Positions 5,502-11,803 of a stretch of 13,550 nt of DNA are shown piece by piece; within the stretch, counting starts at the first letter, position 1, and each line of letters opens with the position of its first letter. A program made the translations under genes and the position numbers. The notes below the pieces were generated by a model. That model was not told the DNA's origin. It did no database searches and saw only the letters and a list, made by a program, of their open reading frames with translations. The DNA comes from JBCCFW01 sp039029535 (lineage in GTDB: Bacteria > Acidobacteriota > JBCCFW01), in NCBI GenBank assembly GCA_039029535.1, contig JBCCFW010000199.1:1-13550 (forward strand), in the 5' to 3' direction.

Positions 5502-8110
5502 GGCGAGACCTGCACCTGGAGCTCGCTCGCCTGGACCTGCAGCGCGTCGCGAGTTCGATCGGAGAAGCTCACGCGATCGAAGCGGAGGCGCAGCGGCCCA
5601 GGAGCGGTCGGCCGGAGCTGAATCACCGCGAGGCTGCCCTCGCCGGTCGGTGCCTCGCCGGTGCCCATGAGCGAGTGCCCGACGATGATGCGTCCGGATT
5701 GCTCGTTGTGAATGAACACGCTCGGGCTACCGGAGCGCGAGAAGAAGCTGCCCTCGGTCACGCTCTCGACGTCCACCCGGCTCGAGTCGACGAGCAAGTG
5801 GTAGGGCGCGTTCTTGAGCGCGTGACCGTTGGCGTCGACGCGCACCTCGACGGTGAAGGGCTGACCGACGCGGGCGATGGTCGGGCCTTGCAAGGAGAGC
5901 TGGACCGGGCCGCCGGGCTCGGCGGGCTCGAACGAGAGACTGGAGCCCTCGCCAGAGCTCGGAGCAGGGCTCGGTGCCGGCGCGGGCGTCGAGGAGGGAG
6001 CTGGCCCCGGCATCGGGCTGCCGCTGCTGCTGCCGGCGCTCGGGGCACCCGAGCTGCGGCTCACCGGGGGCGCACCGGTCGGACGTCGCGGGAGCTGGAG
6101 GGTGTTGCCACCGCCGCTGCCGCCGCTTTCCTGGTTGGCCTGACGCGCCGCGTCGACCGCGCCGAGGTCGGGCACGATCATGCTGCCGCGGTCACGCAAG
6201 GTGCCGCCAGGAGCGAGAGCCTGGAAGAGCTCTTCCTTCGGCTTCTCGTTGGGCTTGGCGAAGGGGCTGCCGCCCACGCCGTCCTGGGACTGACCGCGCA
6301 GTCGCGTCTGACGCTCGGTGCCCACGTGAAGGGCGCCGAGGTCGGTGGCGGCGATGTCCGGGATGCGGATGATGTGCGGCGTGACCGTGAGGATGATCTC
6401 GGTCTCGGTTCCCTGCTTCGACTGCGAGCCGAAGATGCGACGCAGCAGCGGCACCTCGGTCAGGCCCGGCACGCCGGAGTGCGAGTAGAGGTCGTTCTCC
6501 TGGAACAAGCCGGCGAGCAGGTTGGTCTCGCCGTCGCGCAGGCGGATGACCGTCTCGATCTCACGGGTGCCGATGGTCGGCTGCCCGCCGGTGTTGGTCG
6601 CGCCGACCGAGGAGATCTCGGCCTGCATCTTGAGAGTGATCTCGCGGTTGTGGTGGACGCGCGGCTCCAGGGTGATCTGGATGCCGACGTTCTGGTACGT
6701 GAAGCTCGTGACCGGCACGACGTTGCCGCCGCTGGTCGTGCTCGTGTTGAAGGTCGTGTTCGGAATCGGGACCTGGTCACCGATGTGGAGGTTGACCTTC
6801 TCGCCGTCGGTCACGCGGGCCGAGGGCCGCGACAGGACGCGGGTGTCCGAGTCGCTGCGGATGAGGCTCATGGTCACCGACGGCAGCGGGCTCAGGATGT
6901 AGGAGCCGAGCTGACGGAGGCGGCGCAGGTTGTTGAGCCGGACCTGGGTGTCGTCGAAGGCGATGCCCGTGCGGATGCCCGACTCGCCGCCGGAGAGCAG
7001 GTCGATGCCGAAGGTGCGCATCTTCGAGCGGTTGACCTCGAGGATCTCCATGTCGATGACGAGCTCGGCCTTGGCCTTGTCGTTGCGCTCGATGATCTTG
7101 CCGGCGATGGCGATGCGGTCCTGCGTGTCACGGATGGTGATCGCGTTGAGGGTCTCGTTGACCGCGCTCTTGCGGACGTCCACCACGCCGCGGAGCATGG
7201 CGTTGACGTCCTTCACCTCGGCGTTGGAGAGGTAGAAGGTCCGGATGACCTGGTCCTCGTACTCACGTCGCTTGGTTTGGTTGTCGTCGTAGATGAGCAG
7301 GGTGTGCTCGTCGATGACCTTGTAAGCGAGAGCCTGCTGGAGCATCAGCAGCTCGAGAGCCTGCTCGAGGCTCACGTTGTCGGTACGGAAGCTGATCTTC
7401 TCTTCCTTGCGCACCGCCTCGTCGAAGATGACCGTGATGTTGGCGACGTCCTGGATGACCCGGAAGACGTCCTCGAGCGTGGTGTCCTCCATGTCCCAGA
7501 TGATCGGGATGTTGGAGTTCGGGTCGAGCTTGGGGATGGCGCCGGAGGCGGCGTTGGCCTCGCGCTTGGCCCGCTCGAGGGCGAGGGCCTCGTCGTCGAG
7601 GGCCAGACGTTGTTCCCGCCAGAGCTGGAGGGCCTTCTCCAGCTCGACGTAGGCGTACTGATGCGAGGGGTTGAGCGCGACCGTCTGCTGGAGCTCGCCG
7701 ATCGCGGCCTCGAGGTTGCCGGTGTAGAGGAGCTGCTTGGCCAGCTCGAAGTGCTGGTAGGACGCCCGCTCGGTCGCGTTGCGCAGCGAGTTCCGGTAGT
7801 CCTGGTTGGCCGGCTTGAGATCGACGGCCTTCCGGAAGTGGACCACGGCCCAGTCCCAGTTGCCCTCGGCTGCCGCCGCTTGACCGAGCCGGAAGGCTTT
7901 CTTGGCCGGTCGGGCGGCTTGCGCGGGAGGTGCCGTCAGCAAGGAGACGATCGCCAGCAGCGACAGCACGGCGGTGCAGCGCTGCCAAGCCGGACGGCGA
8001 GAGGTGAGACGACGACGGCGGGGCGCCTGCGGGGTGAGAGTGCTCGGCATGCTCATGTCAGCGGTCATTTCCTTGGTGGGCACGAGTCGGGTCTCGGAGT
8101 CGGTCGTCAT
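5498..8110 (-). CDS. TPR-secretin-cohesin fusion (PilQ/GspD family)
   Basis: This 870-residue outer-membrane secretin should form the multimeric gate for the pilus or secreted protein. An unusually long N-region (about 44 residues, Arg-rich) precedes the signal core CTAVLSLLAIVSLLTAPPAQA. Residues 67-160 are two or three TPR-like helical hairpins (GNWDWAVVHFRKAVDLKP; GNLEAAIGELQQTVALNP). A STN/N0-like domain follows at 200-277, then an N1-type secretin domain at 285-345. The secretin barrel spans about 400-585, with the signature VPGLTEVPLLRRIFGS and ILTVTPHIIR. A Gly/Ser/Pro linker (about 590-725) leads to a C-terminal domain (735-868) with the strand pattern of a cohesin: FTVEVRVDANG, then HLLVDSSRVDVESV, GRIIVGHSL and AVIQLRPTAPGPLRLRF. 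ATG at 8110 overlaps the preceding stop (ATGA). PilQ and GspD assignment cannot be separated here. Confidence 0.93.
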   Translation of the reverse strand: MTTDSETRLVPTKEMTADMSMPSTLTPQAPRRRRLTSRRPAWQRCTAVLSLLAIVSLLTAPPAQAARPAKKAFRLGQAAAAEGNWDWAVVHFRKAVDLKPANQDYRNSLRNATERASYQHFELAKQLLYTGNLEAAIGELQQTVALNPSHQYAYVELEKALQLWREQRLALDDEALALERAKREANAASGAIPKLDPNSNIPIIWDMEDTTLEDVFRVIQDVANITVIFDEAVRKEEKISFRTDNVSLEQALELLMLQQALAYKVIDEHTLLIYDDNQTKRREYEDQVIRTFYLSNAEVKDVNAMLRGVVDVRKSAVNETLNAITIRDTQDRIAIAGKIIERNDKAKAELVIDMEILEVNRSKMRTFGIDLLSGGESGIRTGIAFDDTQVRLNNLRRLRQLGSYILSPLPSVTMSLIRSDSDTRVLSRPSARVTDGEKVNLHIGDQVPIPNTTFNTSTTSGGNVVPVTSFTYQNVGIQITLEPRVHHNREITLKMQAEISSVGATNTGGQPTIGTREIETVIRLRDGETNLLAGLFQENDLYSHSGVPGLTEVPLLRRIFGSQSKQGTETEIILTVTPHIIRIPDIAATDLGALHVGTERQTRLRGQSQDGVGGSPFAKPNEKPKEELFQALAPGGTLRDRGSMIVPDLGAVDAARQANQESGGSGGGNTLQLPRRPTGAPPVSRSSGAPSAGSSSGSPMPGPAPSSTPAPAPSPAPSSGEGSSLSFEPAEPGGPVQLSLQGPTIARVGQPFTVEVRVDANGHALKNAPYHLLVDSSRVDVESVTEGSFFSRSGSPSVFIHNEQSGRIIVGHSLMGTGEAPTGEGSLAVIQLRPTAPGPLRLRFDRVSFSDRTRDALQVQASELQVQVSP

Positions 8111-8937
8111 CGCCGGCCGCGGTTGCGGGTGCGGTTGTTGGTGCGGCCTTCGGACCGGTCACGGCTGGGGCGGTCACCGCCGGCGACGGCGCGGGCGGAG
8201 GCCAGGGAGGCGTTCGCGTCGCGCTGCAGCGGTACCAGCTCGACGTCGTCGGCGAACAGGGGGTCGGTGTAGCTCACGACGAGCTGGAGCTGTCCGACCC
8301 GCTCGATCTTGAATTCGTCCTCGAGCACCTGGCCCTTGCGTGCGTAGACGAAGCTGGCCTCGGTGCTCTCCTCTTCGCCGCTCGAGGTGGCGGTGAGGAT
8401 GGCGACAGCGTCGTCACGGGGGCCGATGAGCCCGACGTAGCGATGCGCAAACACGGGCGGCTCGGGCGGCGGCGGTGCCTTCGGCGGCGGGGGCGGAGGA
8501 GGCGGTTCGTTGGCCCTCTCCTGAGCACGCAGTGCGGCGAGGCGCTGACGCTCCAGCTCGGCCTCGCGTTCGCGACGCCGTCGCTCTTCCTCGGCCTTCC
8601 GGCGTCGCTCTTCTTCCTCACGACGCTTGCGGGCGGCCTCCTCCGCGGCCTTGCGAGCAGCCTCTTCCTCGGCGAGACGACGGGCCCGGTCCTCCGGGGA
8701 CTCGCCGTAGTCGAAGAGATCGCGCTTCGGTCGCTCGAAGAGCTCGCCGGCGTTGACGCCCGGCGTGGCGTTGGCGAGCGTGGGGAGCTGGTCGGCGCTC
8801 ACTGGAGGGGGCTGGGCCTCGTCGTCACCGCCGAGCAGGCTGCCACCGAAGGCGCCGCGCGACACCTGGTACGACAGGCCGCCGATCAGCACGACGACCA
8901 GGCCGGCGAGGACCATCCACAGCTGACGTTGGCTCAT
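8107..8937 (-). CDS. PilP/GspC-like link protein with coiled coil (copy 2)
   Basis: This 276-residue inner-membrane protein has one N-terminal membrane helix (7-22) and its bulk in the periplasm. A conserved ERPKRDLFDYGESP segment (68-81) is followed by a highly charged Ala/Glu/Arg coiled coil (82-142) like those of TolA, a poly-proline stretch (145-161), and a small beta domain (165-238: YVGLIGPRDDAVAIL, then VYARKGQVLEDEFKIERV, LQLVVSYTDP). That domain resembles PilP and the GspC homology region, which dock on the secretin N0 domain in known systems. The last 38 residues are Arg-rich and probably disordered. It overlaps the secretin gene (ATGA) and its own start overlaps the upstream paralogue (ATGA). 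The coiled coil and proline rod could span the periplasm to the secretin. The PilP/GspC role is inferred from gene order and domain shape. Confidence 0.85.
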   Translation of the reverse strand: MSQRQLWMVLAGLVVVLIGGLSYQVSRGAFGGSLLGGDDEAQPPPVSADQLPTLANATPGVNAGELFERPKRDLFDYGESPEDRARRLAEEEAARKAAEEAARKRREEEERRRKAEEERRRREREAELERQRLAALRAQERANEPPPPPPPPKAPPPPEPPVFAHRYVGLIGPRDDAVAILTATSSGEEESTEASFVYARKGQVLEDEFKIERVGQLQLVVSYTDPLFADDVELVPLQRDANASLASARAVAGGDRPSRDRSEGRTNNRTRNRGRR

Positions 8938-9602
8938 GGCACGAAGGCTCCGGCCCGACGCAGCAGGGGGACCTGCAGGCGGTCGCGGGAGAACAGGGGG
9001 TCGGTGAAGCTCACCACGAGCTGCAGCGCGCTCACTCTCTCGATCCGAAACTGGTTCTCGAAGACCTGGCCCCGCTGCACGTAGCGGAAGGCGAGGCCGT
9101 CGCGGTCGCGGCTGCCGTCGGCGAGGATCGCGACCGGGTTCTCGCGGGGCCCGATCAGCCCGACGTACTCGTGTCCGAACGCCGGCGGCGTCGGTGCCGG
9201 CGGAGCGGCCGTCACCACGACGATCGGCTCCGGTCGCGGCGTCGGCGCGACGACGGGAAGATGCGGCAGCCGAAGCGTGCAGCGGACGTCGTGAGTTCGC
9301 GTGGTGATCGTCATCGCCTCTCGGATGGTCTGGATGCGTTCCTGGCGCGCGGCTCGCTCTGCCGGAGGCTCTTCGTAGTCGAAGAGGTCGGTCCGACCTC
9401 GGTCGAAGTGCTCGTCCGCGAGGGGCCCGGGGCGCAGGGCACGGACTTCGGGGAGTCCATCGAGCCCGGTCACCACCGACGGCCGGTCACGACCGCGCTC
9501 GGCGTCGGTCGACGGAACGAGGGCGCGTTGTCCCCCGACGAGGCTCACCGTCAGCCCGCCGACCAGCGCTCCCACCAGGGCCCAGAGGGGTCGTTCACGC
9601 AT
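8934..9602 (-). CDS. PilP/GspC-like link protein, short paralogue (copy 1)
   Basis: This 222-residue inner-membrane protein is a paralogue of the next gene. It has the same order of parts: a membrane helix (7-24), the TDLFDYEEPPAERAARQERI segment (71-90), a Pro-rich spacer (about 118-140) and a terminal beta domain (145-215: HEYVGLIGPRENPVAIL, RYVQRGQVFENQFRIERV, LQLVVSFTDPLFSRDRLQV). It lacks the long charged coiled coil of its neighbour, so it reaches less far. The beta domains are clearly homologous over their full length, including the shared GLIGPR, RGQV, IERV and LQLVVS words. The ATG at 9602 lies 5 nt after the PilO stop with GGAG about 10 nt upstream. The stop overlaps the start of the longer copy (ATGA). 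It probably joins the PilN/PilO complex to the secretin, perhaps as a heteromer with the longer copy. Confidence 0.85.
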   Translation of the reverse strand: MRERPLWALVGALVGGLTVSLVGGQRALVPSTDAERGRDRPSVVTGLDGLPEVRALRPGPLADEHFDRGRTDLFDYEEPPAERAARQERIQTIREAMTITTRTHDVRCTLRLPHLPVVAPTPRPEPIVVVTAAPPAPTPPAFGHEYVGLIGPRENPVAILADGSRDRDGLAFRYVQRGQVFENQFRIERVSALQLVVSFTDPLFSRDRLQVPLLRRAGAFVP

Positions 9603-9607
9603 CGTGA

Positions 9608-10198
9608 TCAGCTCCGGCGGCGGTGGTTGGGTGGGGCGAAGTAGGAGGCGATCTTGAGCTGGAGAACCAGGTCCTGATCCTGCGCGGCACCCTTCTCTTC
9701 GTGGAGGGTGACCTGCTCGACGATCAGGAAGTTCTCGGACTCTTCGAGGTCCGCGATGAAGGCGCGCATTTTTTCATAGTTCCCCTCGAACGAGAACGAG
9801 ACGCTGAAGCGGATGAGCTCGCCCTCGCGGACCTCGTCGTTGGTGAGCGAGAACTTGCCGATCTTCACCTTGTGCTTGCGCTCGAAGAGACGCAGCTCGC
9901 GGAGGATCCGCGCCATCCGGGCCTCCTTGCTCGAGAGCAGCGAGGAGACGTCTTCGAGATCGCTCTCCACGCAGGCCAGCTTCGACGCGGCCTTCTCGAG
10001 CTGCTCGAGCTCGGACACCTTCGCGGACAGGCGCTCGCGTTGGGTGGAGAGGATGACCTCGCTGTCGCCGGAGGCGGCGACCAGCTTGCGCACGACGAGC
10101 ACGTGCAGCAGCACGTTCACGGCGACGACCGCCCCGAGGAAGATCGAGAGACCTCGCCAGCGGCGGAGGATGCGTTGCGTCAGGCTCGACCTAGCCAC
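9608..10198 (-). CDS. pilO: PilO-like inner-membrane platform protein
   Basis: This 196-residue bitopic protein of the PilMNO platform has a short cytoplasmic end with basic residues (QRILRRWR), a membrane helix (17-38), a coiled coil (about 45-100) and a ferredoxin-like periplasmic domain (about 100-188: KIGKFSLTNDE, IRFSVSFSFEGNYEKMRAFI, FLIVEQVTLHEE). PilO pairs with PilN in type IV pili; GspM is the type II counterpart. The frame is open to a GTG at 10255, but the GTG at 10198 has AAGGAGG 7 nt upstream and overlaps the PilN gene by only 8 nt, so it is preferred. The protein ends in an Arg-rich tail (NHRRRS). Confidence 0.86.
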   Translation of the reverse strand: MARSSLTQRILRRWRGLSIFLGAVVAVNVLLHVLVVRKLVAASGDSEVILSTQRERLSAKVSELEQLEKAASKLACVESDLEDVSSLLSSKEARMARILRELRLFERKHKVKIGKFSLTNDEVREGELIRFSVSFSFEGNYEKMRAFIADLEESENFLIVEQVTLHEEKGAAQDQDLVLQLKIASYFAPPNHRRRS

Positions 10199-10811
10199 GG
10201 CGGCTCCTCCTTCCGCGTCGTCGCGGCTCGCTGGACTCGGGTCGCTTCTCGCCACACCACGGGTCGTACTCGAGCTCGAGCGGGATCTCCCACACGGTGC
10301 CGTCTTCGTCCTTGCCCTCGCTCTTCGGGTACACCCCGGAGAAGCAGGCCGAGGCCTCGAGGTCGTCGATGAACTGGAGGTAGAAGTCCTGCTCGGGAGT
10401 GGCGATCTCCAGCGAGAGGTCGACGCTCTCCTCAGACACCCGGGTCCGGATCGAGCGCATCTTCACCTTCCAGGGGAGGGTCTCCTGAAGCCGGCGGAGC
10501 AGCAGCGACCACGACAGGGCTCGCTGACCGAGCACCTCGTTGGCCGCCGCGACGCGCTCGCCGAGCTCGTCCTGGTCGACCTGACGCAGTCGCTTGCGTA
10601 GGTCGTCGGCGCGCTCGCTCACCGCGATGCGCTGGGCTTCCAGGCGGCTGCGCTCGGCCGAGACCTCTCGGGCCTCCGAGCGGGTCGACCAGAGCAGCAC
10701 GCCGTTCCAGGCGGTGAGCGCCACCGCCGCCACGCCCAGCACCAGCAGGAGCAGGAAGTGCGGCGTCCGGTTGACCAGGGGACGCGTGGCGAGGTTCAGG
10801 TCGACTCTCAT
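10191..10811 (-). CDS. pilN: PilN-like inner-membrane platform protein
   Basis: This 206-residue protein begins MRVDLNLATRPLVNR, the short cytoplasmic PilN N-terminus that binds PilM (the equivalent of INLLP-type ends). A membrane helix (18-42), a coiled coil (about 45-80) and a ferredoxin-like periplasmic domain (about 95-185: WSLLLRRLQETLPWKVKMRS, VDLSLEIATPEQDFYLQFID) follow. The last residues form the basic tail RRRGRRSRRG. Two periplasmic cysteines (156 and 186) could pair. Its start overlaps the pilM stop (ATGA at 10808-10811) and its end overlaps pilO by 8 nt. GspL carries the matching domain in type II systems, fused to a PilM-like part; here they are separate as in type IV pili. Confidence 0.87.
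   Translation of the reverse strand: MRVDLNLATRPLVNRTPHFLLLLVLGVAAVALTAWNGVLLWSTRSEAREVSAERSRLEAQRIAVSERADDLRKRLRQVDQDELGERVAAANEVLGQRALSWSLLLRRLQETLPWKVKMRSIRTRVSEESVDLSLEIATPEQDFYLQFIDDLEASACFSGVYPKSEGKDEDGTVWEIPLELEYDPWCGEKRPESSEPRRRGRRSRRG
10206..10212 (-). promoter_or_regulatory. Shine-Dalgarno for pilO inside the pilN tail
   Basis: The minus strand reads AAGGAGG seven bases before the GTG at 10198. The same bases encode part of the Arg-rich end of PilN (AGG AGG codons giving Arg-Arg), so ribosome site and protein tail share sequence. This decides the pilO start in favour of 10198. Confidence 0.8.
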
Positions 10812-11803
10812 GCCGCACCTCGCACGCTGCGCCCCAGCGAGCGCGTGGCCAGCAGCGCCGGCGCGGCGATGATGTCCTTGACCTCCACGGGCAGGCCCTG
10901 CGCGGGGAGCTGCGGGAGGGGGCGGGCCGGGAGCAGCTCGGGCATGTCGAGGGTGGTGCGCAGGGTCTCGTCCATGTCCGCCCAGCCGGGACCGGCGACC
11001 TGGAGGTAGAGCGGCGAGAGCCCCTGGCCGGCCAGCTTGCGTCGGTAGTACTCGACGGTCGGGACGAGCTCACCCGAGACGAACCAGTCGCGCTCGGCGC
11101 CGTGCCGCTCGGCCTCGGGCAGCGGCTTGCAGCGGAAGAAGATGGGCTCCTGACCATCGGTGATGAGGATGCTGAACCAGCCGGAGCCGACCGACAGGAG
11201 GAACTGGTCCTGCGCTCCCGTCGTCTCGGGGAGGGCTTCGGCGAGGACCAGGCTGCGCAGGGTGACCATGCCGATGGGCAGGCCGGCGGAGGCGAAGAGC
11301 TCTTCGTACTGCGAGAGGATGCGACGGCGAATGACCACCGTCAGCAAGGACTGCCGTCCCCCCTTCGCGGGGAAGGCCTGCCAGGCCGTGGCGGCTTCCT
11401 CGACCGGGTAGGGCAGCGACTTCTTGAGCCGCCAGGCGACCATGTCCTGGACTTCGGACTCCTTACGAGGCACGCGGTCGACGGTGAGGATGGCCACCCG
11501 CGCCACGACGTCGGGAAGACAGAGGGCCGTCGCGATGCCGGAGGGCGCCACGCGCGAGCGAGCGGTCTTGACCAGGGGCACGAGGCGCTCGAGACCGGGG
11601 AGGTTGTCCTCGACCGGCGAGAGCTGAACCGTGCCGGCGGGCACCTCGGCGTGGAAGTAGGCGGAGAGAGGCTCGTCCACGCTTCGACCGCTGCGCACGA
11701 CGGTCAAGGACTCGTCGGTCAGCTCGACCGCCACCGAGGGGCGGGCCGGTCGGAAGAGGCGGGAGACGAGGGGGAGGCCCTCGAGGGTCTGCCGGAAGCT
11801 CAT
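10808..11803 (-). CDS. pilM: PilM-like actin-fold platform protein
   Basis: This 331-residue cytoplasmic protein has an actin-like fold that binds the N-terminus of PilN and couples the platform to the ATPase. The first phosphate-loop region is VAVELTDESLTVVRSG (24-39) and the second is FLLSVGSGWFSILITDGQEP (201-220); both are recognisable but diverged from the PilM consensus, so nucleotide binding is uncertain. VPRKESEVQDMVAWRLKKSLPYPVEEAA (111-138) corresponds to the PilM helix and the IPFPLEEA-like motif. There is no membrane helix, unlike GspL. The ATG at 11803 overlaps the ATPase stop (ATGA) and is chosen over an upstream ATG at 11854 that would overlap it by 55 nt. It lies between the ATPase and pilN, the usual pilM position next to pilN. 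Confidence 0.88.
   Translation of the reverse strand: MSFRQTLEGLPLVSRLFRPARPSVAVELTDESLTVVRSGRSVDEPLSAYFHAEVPAGTVQLSPVEDNLPGLERLVPLVKTARSRVAPSGIATALCLPDVVARVAILTVDRVPRKESEVQDMVAWRLKKSLPYPVEEAATAWQAFPAKGGRQSLLTVVIRRRILSQYEELFASAGLPIGMVTLRSLVLAEALPETTGAQDQFLLSVGSGWFSILITDGQEPIFFRCKPLPEAERHGAERDWFVSGELVPTVEYYRRKLAGQGLSPLYLQVAGPGWADMDETLRTTLDMPELLPARPLPQLPAQGLPVEVKDIIAAPALLATRSLGRSVRGAA

Noticed and set aside
5930..6110. Repetitive Ser/Pro/Gly/Ala codons as a possible tandem repeat element or CRISPR-like array
   Set aside because: The period is irregular and the sequence is in frame as a flexible linker of the secretin. No fixed repeat and spacer structure.
5675..8272. Long plus-strand open frame opposite the secretin (865 codons)
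   Set aside because: Antisense shadow in GC-rich DNA: the translation is Val/Asp/Leu/Arg-rich without domains, while the minus strand encodes a clear secretin.
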